Positions 17,028 through 24,763 of a stretch of DNA of 64,000 bases are shown one piece after another. This stretch comes from Paraburkholderia translucens. Lineage in GTDB: Bacteria; Pseudomonadota; Gammaproteobacteria; Burkholderiales; Burkholderiaceae. The notes under the pieces are model-generated. The model was not told the origin of the DNA and did no database searches. It saw only the letters and a list, made by a program, of their open reading frames with translations. The first letter of the stretch is position 1; each line of letters begins with the position of its first letter. The stretch is from positions 62,001 to 126,000 of the forward strand of contig NZ_JAJITC010000009.1 of assembly GCF_020881035.1 (NCBI RefSeq), read 5' to 3'. Both the position numbers and the translations under genes were made by a program.

Positions 17028-18068
17028 TTACTTCGGAGCTTTGTATTCTATGGCAGACGCGAACTGCTGCAATGTGATTTGAGGCACCTCTCCCAGCAGG
17101 GTAATCCAGAAGTCTCCCTGACGCTTGACCAGTACGTGGGTCGCGCCGCTGTCGCCCGTGCCTTCTTTGCGCGTATTGTTCTCGACGGGCTCGACGAACA
17201 CCGAAATCGCCGCGAGGCCGTCGGAAAACACGGCCTGATCGACCGGGATCGGCGGCTTCCCCGCCTCGCGCGACGCCATTGGGCGGCGCAACTGGCGAAT
17301 CATGTGAAATCCCGGCACCGACGGCGCGATCTGCCAGCCTTGGGCGGCCATGTCGACCGGCTCGACTGGCGGCCGCACGACGGTCCAGCCCGCGAGATTC
17401 CGAATGCCGTTGACGATACCCGCCGTATCGACCGGCACGCCGATGCGGACCTGTGAAAACGACAGCTGTTCAAGCACTTGGCCGCTCGGGTCGAGCGTCT
17501 GCGCGCGCAGCAGCAGACCGGTCTTTTTGTCGGCCCACAGCTTATACGCGAAGCGATACGAGTCTTTCGGATCGAGCTTCATCACGACGCTGTCGATGCC
17601 CGCGACGCGGTCATCGTCAAGCATCTTTGGCTCGTAGACGGACAGGACCTGCGAGCCATTCACGGCCAGCAGCGCAGGGAACGAGTCTTTGTTCTGACGC
17701 GTTTCGAGGACCACGAGACGCCGCTCCGGTACGAACGTGTACATGTCGTCGTTATGCCGGAGCATTTTGCGCGGCTTGCCGTCGAGACTTTCGAGCTGCT
17801 CGAACTCGCCGTCCGTATGCGTGGAGTAGTGGGCTATGCGCGACGTCTGTACGAAATTCCCGCGCTGATAGACGAATGCACCCTCGTAATTCTGCTGCTG
17901 GGCGGCCTGATGGATGCGATTGAGCAGTTCCGCAGCCGTGCGACGGGCGACGACCGGATCGTCTTGCGCGAAAACCCGCGGCGTAGCGGACAACAACACG
18001 GCTGCGCAGAACAGAAATGCCGGCAACCGCCCCCAGATAGTCGTTTTATTTAACCGCGGAGTCTGCAT
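17028..18068 (-). CDS. rseB: Sigma-E factor regulatory protein RseB/MucB
   Basis: RseB is a periplasmic sensor that binds RseA and protects it from proteolysis until misfolded lipoprotein or LPS signals release it. The 346-residue precursor has a signal peptide ending near PRVFAQ and the two MucB/RseB domains (LolA-like N-terminal about 45-210, smaller C-terminal about 230-335). An in-frame TTG one codon earlier is ignored in favour of ATG 18068. It begins 4 bp after the rseA stop. Confidence 0.95.
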   Translation of the reverse strand: MQTPRLNKTTIWGRLPAFLFCAAVLLSATPRVFAQDDPVVARRTAAELLNRIHQAAQQQNYEGAFVYQRGNFVQTSRIAHYSTHTDGEFEQLESLDGKPRKMLRHNDDMYTFVPERRLVVLETRQNKDSFPALLAVNGSQVLSVYEPKMLDDDRVAGIDSVVMKLDPKDSYRFAYKLWADKKTGLLLRAQTLDPSGQVLEQLSFSQVRIGVPVDTAGIVNGIRNLAGWTVVRPPVEPVDMAAQGWQIAPSVPGFHMIRQLRRPMASREAGKPPIPVDQAVFSDGLAAISVFVEPVENNTRKEGTGDSGATHVLVKRQGDFWITLLGEVPQITLQQFASAIEYKAPK

Positions 18069-18072
18069 CAAA

Positions 18073-18690
18073 CTATTGGCCCTGCGTAGAGACTGAGGCA
18101 GCGCGAATCACCGGCATCGAGCCTGCCATCACTGGTTGTTGCGCGAACTGCTGGTGAGCTTCGAGGTATTGATCGAGGCTCGCGTCGCGAATGATGTTGG
18201 AGTCCTGCGGCGCGGGCACCGAGGCCATGGCGACGCGCTGCGCGGCGTCGCCGTGCGATTGGAGCGAAGCCAGTTGGGCGCCAGGACCGGCAGGCACGCC
18301 CTGCAACTGCGGAACGACGATCCAGGTCAGCGTAGCAGCAGCGGCGGCGACGGCAAAAGCCGGCACGACACGGCGGCGCATCCCGAGCAGGCGCCGCGTG
18401 ACCGATGCGGATGCGCGGGACGGCGCCAGCACATGCGGCTCACTTTCGAGGCGCGCAGCGAAGCCGCTCAGAAATGCGCTGCTCCTTGCGGGGCTGACCG
18501 CCAGATCGTCGGAACGCAGCGCATCGCCGATCAGGTGGTAGCTCGACCAGGCGGCACGATCGTCGCCGTCGAGGTCCGCAAGAAACTTGTCCAGATTCAG
18601 CTGATCTTCACCGAACAGCTCACCGTCGACCAAAGCGGACAGACGCTCGCCGTGCGAGCTCACTTGCGACTGCATCGAGACCGACCCCAT
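18073..18690 (-). CDS. rseA: Anti-sigma factor RseA/MucA
   Basis: RseA is an inner-membrane anti-sigma factor that holds RpoE inactive until proteolysed. The 205-residue product has the cytoplasmic RseA domain (GERLSALVDGELFGEDQLNL near residues 12-32, followed by AWSSYHLIGDALRSDDL), a single membrane segment at about residues 120-140 (VPAFAVAAAAATLTWIVVP) and a periplasmic tail of about 65 residues. I chose ATG 18690 because GGGGAG lies 4 bp before it; the earlier ATG 18702 has its Shine-Dalgarno-like sequence directly abutting the codon. Between rpoE and rseB. Confidence 0.92.
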   Translation of the reverse strand: MGSVSMQSQVSSHGERLSALVDGELFGEDQLNLDKFLADLDGDDRAAWSSYHLIGDALRSDDLAVSPARSSAFLSGFAARLESEPHVLAPSRASASVTRRLLGMRRRVVPAFAVAAAAATLTWIVVPQLQGVPAGPGAQLASLQSHGDAAQRVAMASVPAPQDSNIIRDASLDQYLEAHQQFAQQPVMAGSMPVIRAASVSTQGQ

Positions 18691-18775
18691 GATGCTCCCC
18701 ATCTTCCCAAAAACCCGTAGTGACACCACTAATTCAGATATTGCACCGCCGCCCCGCCAGGCCGCTCAGAAACGT

Positions 18776-19375
18776 CTACCAGCGCTTGCCCTCGGGTGTG
18801 TCAAGCAACGGCCGCAATTTTGCCGCAATGGCTTCGCGAGCGCGGAAAATTCGTGATCTGACTGTGCCAATTGGGCAACCCATCATCTCCGCGATTTCCT
18901 CGTAGCTCAAACCCTCAATTTCTCGAAGAGTAATGGCGGTGCGCAATTCTTCCGGTAAAACCGCCATCGCAGCATTGACCGTCTCGGCGATCTGCTTGCT
19001 CATCAACATCGACTCAGGCGTGTTGATATCCCTTAGTTGGTCGGCGTCTGAGAAAGTTTCAGCTTCTTCAGCATCCGCTTCGGTCGAGGTCGGTGCGCGC
19101 CGGCCTTGGGTGGCAAGGTAGTTCTTCGCGGTATTGACCGCAATCCGGTACAACCACGTATAGAACGCCGACTCGCCGCGAAACTGCGGCAACGCGCGAT
19201 ACGCCTTGATAAACGCATCCTGCGCTACGTCTTCGACTTCAGCGGGGTCCCGCACGAGACGCGAGATCAGTCGGAGAATCTTGCGGTGGTATTTGGAGAC
19301 CAGAAGCTCGAACGCGGCCTTGTCGCCCTTCTGGACACGCTCGACCAGCACCTGATCAATTTCTTTTTCGCTCAC
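18776..19375 (-). CDS. rpoE: RNA polymerase sigma factor RpoE (AlgU)
   Basis: An ECF sigma factor for envelope stress. The 199-residue protein has region 2 (FIKAYRALPQFRGESAFYTWLYRIAVNTAKNYL, cited as two parts around residues 50-83) and region 4 (ITLREIEGLSYEEIAEMMG near 142-160, ending with GTVRSRIFRARE). It is close to E. coli RpoE from the first residues (MSEKEIDQ versus MSEQLTDQ), which supports the GTG start at 19375. First gene of the rpoE-rseA-rseB-mucD unit. Upstream are a 7-bp hairpin and a four-unit 9-bp repeat that may be control elements. Confidence 0.96.
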   Translation of the reverse strand: MSEKEIDQVLVERVQKGDKAAFELLVSKYHRKILRLISRLVRDPAEVEDVAQDAFIKAYRALPQFRGESAFYTWLYRIAVNTAKNYLATQGRRAPTSTEADAEEAETFSDADQLRDINTPESMLMSKQIAETVNAAMAVLPEELRTAITLREIEGLSYEEIAEMMGCPIGTVRSRIFRAREAIAAKLRPLLDTPEGKRW

Positions 19376-19407
19376 CTGGTAAATCCGTTAACTATAGGGC
19401 GCATGGC

Positions 19408-19430
19408 GGGGGACCATTGTAGCGTCCCCC
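19408..19430. promoter_or_regulatory. Hairpin upstream of rpoE with a -10-like TACAAT in its loop
   Basis: GGGGGAC (19408-19414) and GTCCCCC (19424-19430) form a perfect 7-bp stem with a 9-nt loop, 33 bp before the rpoE start. On the minus strand the loop contains TACAAT, which resembles a sigma-70 -10 element, but no good TTGACA lies 17 bp upstream. It has no U-run, so it is not an obvious terminator for the upstream gene. Confidence 0.35.
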
Positions 19431-19442
19431 TTGTGAGGGCAC

Positions 19443-19478
19443 GTTACTACGGTAACAGCGGTTACAGTCGTTACAGTC
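19443..19478. repeat. Four tandem 9-bp units with a GTWAC core upstream of rpoE
   Basis: GTTACTACG, GTAACAGCG, GTTACAGTC and GTTACAGTC start at 19443, 19452, 19461 and 19470, exactly 9 bp apart. The last two units are identical; the first three give overlapping inverted pairs (GTTAC/GTAAC). The array lies between the end of the YgfX-like gene and rpoE, the position of a promoter or operator. The spacing is close to one helical turn. Confidence 0.6.
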
Positions 19479-19995
19479 AGGCGCCGGCCGCGCGCCGGCT
19501 CAGCACGGAGAGTTCGCGGAAAACGGTGGGTGGCAGCGCGTCCGCCGCAAGCAGGATGAAGCGTGTGCGAATGTGTGGCTTGAGCGCGGTCCCGCGCCTT
19601 TGACCCCTCTTTGACTCAAGCGAGAGCACCAGCAAACGGCCGCTCCACTGCGCGCAACCGACCACGCGACCTCGCGCGAGCAACGCGCCCGCGCGGTTCC
19701 AGACGGAAATCTCGCCCATCGCGAAACGCAACGCGGCGGGCTGCGCCGCGTCACACCTCGCCGCGCACAGCGCGAGCAGCGCCGCCAGAGCAAACGTCAA
19801 CGAAGCGGCCTGCCCCGCACCCAGTCGCGACGCGAGGCAAGTGTAGACGGCTATGGACGCTACCAGGACGAACGCCCCCGTCGCGGCACGCAGTGCGACC
19901 GAGCGACGCAGCGCAATCCGCTGCGTCGCCCTGCCCAGCGTTGCCGGCTCGGGGGAAAGCGCCGGCGAAGCCGGCGTCGTGAACTGACGCGTCAC
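19477..19995 (-). CDS. Probable YgfX-like small inner-membrane protein
   Basis: A 172-residue protein with two adjacent membrane segments (about 40-57 and 64-80), followed by a soluble part with WNRAGALLARGRVVGCAQWSG and a C-terminal LPPTVFRELSVLSRR. That order (two helices, then a beta-rich part, then an FRxLxVLxR end) resembles the YgfX/CptA family (PF07254), but similarity is judged by eye. The start is GTG 19995, 11 bp after the fabF stop; no earlier ATG exists. It lies between fabF and rpoE. Function here is unknown; YgfX proteins have been linked to succinate dehydrogenase FAD assembly partners and to cytoskeletal toxicity in E. coli. Confidence 0.55.
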   Translation of the reverse strand: MTRQFTTPASPALSPEPATLGRATQRIALRRSVALRAATGAFVLVASIAVYTCLASRLGAGQAASLTFALAALLALCAARCDAAQPAALRFAMGEISVWNRAGALLARGRVVGCAQWSGRLLVLSLESKRGQRRGTALKPHIRTRFILLAADALPPTVFRELSVLSRRAAGA

Positions 19996-20006
19996 CCGTG
20001 ATCAGG

Positions 20007-21245
20007 TCAGGCGCGTTTGAACACCAGCGTGCCGTTCGTGCCGCCGAACCCGAACGAGTTCTTCAGCGCAACGTCGATCTTCATTTCCCGCGCGGTGTTC
20101 GCGCAGTAATCGAGATCGCAGGCGGGGTCCTGGTTGAAGATGTTGATGGTCGGAGGCGAGACCTGGTGATGCACGGCGAGCACCGTGAACACCGACTCCA
20201 GACCGCCAGCGCCGCCCAACAGGTGACCCGTCATCGACTTGGTCGAGTTGACGACCATGTTCTTCGCGTGGTCGCCGAACGCCCGCTTGATGCCGGTCGT
20301 TTCCGCCAGATCGCCGAGCGGCGTGGACGTGCCGTGCGCGTTCAGGTAGGCCACCTGATCGCCATTGATGCCGGCGTTCTTCAGCGCGGCAAGCATGCAG
20401 CGGCGTGCGCCGTCGCCGTCTTCGAGCGGCGCTGTCATGTGATACGCATCGCCGCTCATGCCGTAGCCGGCGATTTCCGCGTATATCTTCGCGCCGCGCG
20501 CCTTTGCATGCTCGTACTCTTCCAGCACCATCACGCCCGCGCCTTCGCCGAGCACGAAGCCGTCGCGATCCTTGTCCCACGGACGGCTCGCGGTCGCCGG
20601 ATCGTCATTGCGCTGAGACAGCGCGCGCGCCGCCGCAAAGCCGCCGATACCTAGCGGCGACACGGTCGATTCGGCGCCACCGGCGATCATCACGTCGGCG
20701 TCGCCATATTCGATCAGGCGCGAAGCCTCGCCGATGCAGTGCAGACCGGTCGTACACGCGGTAACGATCGACAGATTCGGACCCTTGATGCCGAACTTGA
20801 TCGACAGGTGGCCGGAGATCATGTTGATGATCGAAGCCGGCACGAAGAACGGCGAAATGCGACGCGGGCCGCGATTAAGCAATTCGGTTTGGGTGATTTC
20901 GATCATCGGCAAACCGCCGATGCCAGAACCCACCACGACGCCAATGCGCTCCGAATTCTCGTCGGTGACTTCGAGACCGCTGTCCTGCATCGCCTGAATG
21001 CCAGCAGCCACGCCGTAATGGATGAACGTATCCATGTGGCGTGCTTCCTTGCCGGGGATGTAGTCCTCGATATTGAAGCCCTTCACCTCGCCGGCGAAAC
21101 GAGTCGAGAAGTTCGACGCATCGAACTTCGTGATATTGGCAATCCCAGACTTGCCGGCGACCAGATTGGCCCAGCCATCGGCAACATTATTGCCAACAGG
21201 CGAAATCAGCCCCAGGCCTGTAACAACAACACGACGGCGGCTCAC
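20007..21245 (-). CDS. fabF: 3-oxoacyl-[ACP] synthase II (FabF)
   Basis: FabF elongates acyl-ACP with malonyl-ACP and drives the C16 to C18 step. The 412-residue protein carries the Cys-His-His triad: Cys in SIVTACTTGLHC, His in NAHGTSTPLGD and His in KSMTGHLLGGAGG. Translation begins at GTG 21245, preceded by AAAGGGG at a suitable distance; the resulting VSRRRVVVTGLG N-terminus and length match E. coli FabF (413 residues). The frame is open further upstream but overlaps the terminator between acpP and fabF. Confidence 0.97.
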   Translation of the reverse strand: MSRRRVVVTGLGLISPVGNNVADGWANLVAGKSGIANITKFDASNFSTRFAGEVKGFNIEDYIPGKEARHMDTFIHYGVAAGIQAMQDSGLEVTDENSERIGVVVGSGIGGLPMIEITQTELLNRGPRRISPFFVPASIINMISGHLSIKFGIKGPNLSIVTACTTGLHCIGEASRLIEYGDADVMIAGGAESTVSPLGIGGFAAARALSQRNDDPATASRPWDKDRDGFVLGEGAGVMVLEEYEHAKARGAKIYAEIAGYGMSGDAYHMTAPLEDGDGARRCMLAALKNAGINGDQVAYLNAHGTSTPLGDLAETTGIKRAFGDHAKNMVVNSTKSMTGHLLGGAGGLESVFTVLAVHHQVSPPTINIFNQDPACDLDYCANTAREMKIDVALKNSFGFGGTNGTLVFKRA

Positions 21246-21267
21246 GGTAACCCCTTTTTCATAGATG

Positions 21268-21322
21268 ACAAAAGCAAAAGCCACAGCGCCCACAGGAATC
21301 GCCCTGTGTGCCCTGTGGCTGT
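21268..21322 (-). terminator. Terminator/attenuator between acpP and fabF
   Basis: On the minus strand AGCCACAG (complement of 21313-21320) pairs with CTGTGGCT (complement of 21279-21286), with additional pairing of the inner CACAGG/CCTGTG segments, followed by the T-rich CTTTTGCTTTTG. It lies about 180 bp after the acpP stop and just before fabF, so it probably lowers fabF expression relative to the very abundant acpP message. Confidence 0.75.
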
Positions 21323-21500
21323 TTAAGTCGGCAATCGCGCGGAAATTTGCGCTGTCAACATCGCTGGCTCCTGCGTGGCAAGTGGCGCGGCGCATGGTGC
21401 GCCAACAGACACTTCCAATAGCGCCGCCCCTGCTGGCGCCGGCAAGCGGCACGGCAGGGCGTCATGCGCAGCCCGTGCAGAAACGCAGGCGCGAATGACC

Positions 21501-21740
21501 TTAGGCCTTGACGTTCGCGCGAGCGTAGTCGATCGCTTGCTGAACGGTAGTGATCTTCTCGGCTTCTTCATCCGGAATTTCCATGCCGAATTCGTCTTCG
21601 AGGGCCATCACGAGCTCGACGGTGTCGAGCGAGTCGGCGCCGAGATCGTTCACGAACGACGCTTCGTTCTTGATTTCCGCTTCCGCAACGCCCAGTTGTT
21701 CCGCGACGATCTTCTTGACGCGCTGTTCGATATTGTCCAT
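21501..21740 (-). CDS. acpP: Acyl carrier protein
   Basis: ACP carries the growing acyl chain on a phosphopantetheine arm. The 79-residue acidic protein begins [12 protein letters not shown] and contains the modification site Ser in [20 protein letters not shown] 21740 is preceded by GGAGGGG, a strong ribosome binding site expected for so abundant a protein; an upstream in-frame ATG at 21785 would add 15 non-family residues. A terminator follows before fabF. A TAAAAT hexamer (complement of 21784-21789) could be part of its own promoter. Confidence 0.98.
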
Positions 21741-21892
21741 TACCCCTCCAAGGGAAAAGAAGTTCAAAAATACAGGTGCGCGCATTTTATCAGGTTTGAC
21801 CCGGCAAAAAAGCGGCGCATCGGGTTCCTGTCAATGCATGCGCCTCGTGCTTTCCGCAAACACATCAAGGCGCGGATAGTAACCGAAACTGG

Positions 21893-22642
21893 TTACTGCA
21901 TATACATGCCACCGTTCACGTGCAGCGTCGTGCCCGTGATGTAGCCCGCCTGCGGCGACGCGAGGAACGCGACCGCATGTGCGATATCTTCCGGGCTGCC
22001 GAGACGACCCAGCGGAATTTGAGTTTTCAGCGCGGTCTGCTGTTCTTCGGGCAGCGCCTTCGTCATGTCGGTATCGATAAAACCAGGCGCCACGCAGTTG
22101 ACCGTGATGCCGCGGCTGCCGATCTCGCGCGCGAGCGCGCGTGTCATGCCGGCGACGCCGGCCTTCGCGGCCGCATAGTTGATCTGCCCGGGGTTGCCCG
22201 CCGAGCCGACCACCGACGTGATGTTGATGATGCGGCCACCCTTCGCTTTCATCATAGGGCGCAGCACGGCGCGCGACAGGCGGAACACCGACTTCAGGTT
22301 GGTGTCGATCACTGCGTCCCAGTCGTCATCCTTCATACGCATCGCCAGTTGGTCCTGCGTAATGCCGGCGTTGTTCACGAGCACGTTGAGTGCGCCGAAT
22401 TCCTTGACTGCGGCGTCGATCAGCGCTTCGGCCGCGGCCCCGTCGTTGACGTCGAGCACCGCACCGCGACCGTTCAAGCCGGCCGCTTTGAACGCTTCGG
22501 TGATGGCCGTCGCGCCGCTTTCGCTCGTTGCGGTGCCGATGACCGTCGCGCCGCGATGCGCGAGCTCCATCGCGATCGCACGGCCGATGCCGCGCGACGC
22601 GCCCGTCACGATTGCGATCTGCTTGTCGAGAGTCTTTTCCAT
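21893..22642 (-). CDS. fabG: 3-oxoacyl-[ACP] reductase (FabG)
   Basis: FabG reduces 3-oxoacyl-ACP with NADPH. The 249-residue short-chain dehydrogenase has the cofactor loop TGASRGIG near residue 14, NNAG near 90, catalytic Ser in ITSVVGSAGNPGQINY and the Tyr-x3-Lys pair in YAAAKAG, with the tail ending GTTLHVNGGMYMQ typical of FabG. Between fabD and acpP in the conserved order. Confidence 0.98.
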   Translation of the reverse strand: MEKTLDKQIAIVTGASRGIGRAIAMELAHRGATVIGTATSESGATAITEAFKAAGLNGRGAVLDVNDGAAAEALIDAAVKEFGALNVLVNNAGITQDQLAMRMKDDDWDAVIDTNLKSVFRLSRAVLRPMMKAKGGRIINITSVVGSAGNPGQINYAAAKAGVAGMTRALAREIGSRGITVNCVAPGFIDTDMTKALPEEQQTALKTQIPLGRLGSPEDIAHAVAFLASPQAGYITGTTLHVNGGMYMQ

Positions 22643-22721
22643 CTGTCAGTCCGGATGCCCTTCAAGTAGGGCTCATTGATTCTTGTTGATTCTTCTGCCG
22701 AGGGATGCCGCGCCAGCGCGC

Positions 22722-23657
22722 TCAGCCTGCCGTCACGAGCTTCAGCGTTTCTTCGAGCGATGCAGGATTGAACACCGACGCGACGACGAGATTGCCGTCG
22801 ATGCGCTTGGTCAATCCCGCAAGGACCTTACCTGGGCCGCATTCGATCACGTGCGTGACGCCCTGCGCGGCCATCGCCTGAACGCTCTCGACCCAGCGCA
22901 CCGGGCCGGCCGCCTGGCGCACCAGCGCGTCCTTGATCTCCGCCGGCTCGTTGACCACGGCGACGTCGACGTTGTTGATGACGGGTATCGACGGCACCCG
23001 CACGTCGATGCTCGCGAGATATTCGCGCAGTTGATCCGACGCAGGCTTGAGCAGCGACGAGTGGAACGGCGCTGACACCGGCAACGGCAGCGCGCGCTTA
23101 GCGCCCTTTGCCTTTGCCACTTCGCAGGCCTTCTCGACCGCGGCCTTGCGGCCCGCGATCACGACTTGCGCCGGCGCGTTGAAATTGACCGCTTCGACGA
23201 CACCCGCCACCGACGCTTCCGCGCAAACCGCGCGCACGCTGTCGTCATCGAGGCCGAGAATCGCCGCCATGCCGCCTTCACCCACCGGCACCGCGGTTTG
23301 CATTGCCTGCGCACGGAAACGCACCAGCGGCACCGCATCGCGGAACGCGAGCGCGCCGGCCGCGACAAGCGCCGTGTATTCGCCGAGGCTATGACCGGCG
23401 ACGATCGCCGGCGCGGGGCCACCTGCCTGCTGCCACGCGCGATAGATCGCGTAGGCTGCGGTCAGCATCACCGGTTGGGTGTTGGTGGTGAGGTTGAGAT
23501 CTTCGGCGGGGCCTTCGGCGATCAGCTTGCCGAGGTCCTGGTCGAGTGCGTCGGAAGCTTCCTGAACCGTCTCACTCACGATTGCATGGTCGGCGAATGC
23601 GTTCAGCATGCCGAGTGCCTGCGAACCCTGCCCAGGAAAAACGAACGCAAATTTCAT
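22722..23657 (-). CDS. fabD: Malonyl-CoA-ACP transacylase (FabD)
   Basis: FabD transfers malonyl from CoA to ACP. The 311-residue product opens FAFVFPGQGSQALGM, has the nucleophile in GHSLGEYTAL near residue 93, and the catalytic His in APFHSSLLKPA near 200. Length is as in E. coli (309). It is 79 bp upstream of fabG and 116 bp after fabH. Confidence 0.98.
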   Translation of the reverse strand: MKFAFVFPGQGSQALGMLNAFADHAIVSETVQEASDALDQDLGKLIAEGPAEDLNLTTNTQPVMLTAAYAIYRAWQQAGGPAPAIVAGHSLGEYTALVAAGALAFRDAVPLVRFRAQAMQTAVPVGEGGMAAILGLDDDSVRAVCAEASVAGVVEAVNFNAPAQVVIAGRKAAVEKACEVAKAKGAKRALPLPVSAPFHSSLLKPASDQLREYLASIDVRVPSIPVINNVDVAVVNEPAEIKDALVRQAAGPVRWVESVQAMAAQGVTHVIECGPGKVLAGLTKRIDGNLVVASVFNPASLEETLKLVTAG

Positions 23658-23773
23658 ATCGTCCCCAAAATCGGTTTAATCGGATGTGGCGGTCGGCCGC
23701 GCACGCTGCATGGCGAGCGTATTGCACCGGCCGCGCGGGCGCCTCCCGCGGCGCCCCGCGATGCGTCTCGCCC

Positions 23774-24763
23774 TCAGTAGCGGATGACCGACGCGCCCCA
23801 CGTGAAGCCGCCGCCGACGCCTTCGATCAGTACGTTCTGGCCGCGCTTGATGCGTCCGTCGCGCACCGCGACGTCGAGTGCAAGCGGAATGGACGCCGCC
23901 GACGTATTGCCGTGCTCGCCCACCGTGACGACCATGCGCTCCTGCGGCAAGCCGAGCTTGCGGCAAGTGCTTTGCATGATGCGGATATTGGCTTGATGCG
24001 GAATCAGCCAGTCGATCTGCTCGGATTTCAGATCGGCTTTTTCCAATGCTTCGATAGCGACCTTCTCGAGGACATTGACGGCAAGCTTGAACACCGCCTG
24101 GCCGTCCATGTGCAGGAACGCACTCCCAGCCACCACACCGCCGCTCACGTTGCCCGGCGTGCAGAGAATGTTCGAATGGCTGCCGTCCGCGTGCAACGCG
24201 CTTGCCAGCACGCCCGGCTCGTCGGATGCCTGCAGGATCACGGCGCCCGCGCCGTCACCGAACAGCACACAGGTGGTGCGGTCGTTGAAATCGAGAATGC
24301 GCGAGAAGGTTTCTGCCCCGACCACGAGCGCCGTGCGATGCTGGCCGCTTCGAATCAGGCTGTCCACGGTCGCGACCGCGTAGGCGAAGCCGGAGCAGAC
24401 CGCTTGCACGTCGAACGCGGCACCGTGATTCTTGATGCCGAGCTTGTTCTGCAGCAGGCAGGCGGTGCTCGGGAACACGAAGTCAGGTGTGGAGGTGGCG
24501 ACGACGATCAGGTCGATGGACTGCGGATCGATGTCTGCCGCTTCGATCGCACGCTGAGAGGCGATCAGCGCGAGGTCGCTGGTGGCGACGTCCGGATCGG
24601 CGAAATGCCGCGCATGGATGCCCGTGCGCGCGACGATCCATTCGTCGCTGGTCTCGACACCTTGCCTCGCCAGACGCTCGGCCAGATCCTGATTGGTGAC
24701 GCGGTTAGGCGGCAGGCAGCTGCCGGTGCCCAGCACGCGGGAATAGATTGTGGATTGAGCCAT
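23774..24763 (-). CDS. fabH: 3-oxoacyl-[ACP] synthase III (FabH)
   Basis: FabH starts fatty-acid synthesis by condensing acetyl-CoA (or another primer) with malonyl-ACP. The 329-residue protein has the catalytic Cys in QAVCSGFAYAV, His in IPHQANIRIM and Asn in GEHGNTSAAS, and ends in the usual GGGFTWGASVIRY. The ATG overlaps the plsX stop codon (TAATG), implying coupled translation. Confidence 0.98.
   Translation of the reverse strand: MAQSTIYSRVLGTGSCLPPNRVTNQDLAERLARQGVETSDEWIVARTGIHARHFADPDVATSDLALIASQRAIEAADIDPQSIDLIVVATSTPDFVFPSTACLLQNKLGIKNHGAAFDVQAVCSGFAYAVATVDSLIRSGQHRTALVVGAETFSRILDFNDRTTCVLFGDGAGAVILQASDEPGVLASALHADGSHSNILCTPGNVSGGVVAGSAFLHMDGQAVFKLAVNVLEKVAIEALEKADLKSEQIDWLIPHQANIRIMQSTCRKLGLPQERMVVTVGEHGNTSAASIPLALDVAVRDGRIKRGQNVLIEGVGGGFTWGASVIRY

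Noticed and set aside
20007..21452. Longer FabF starting at 21452
   Set aside because: The additional residues lack family character and overlap the acpP-fabF terminator. GTG 21245 has a good ribosome site and gives standard length.
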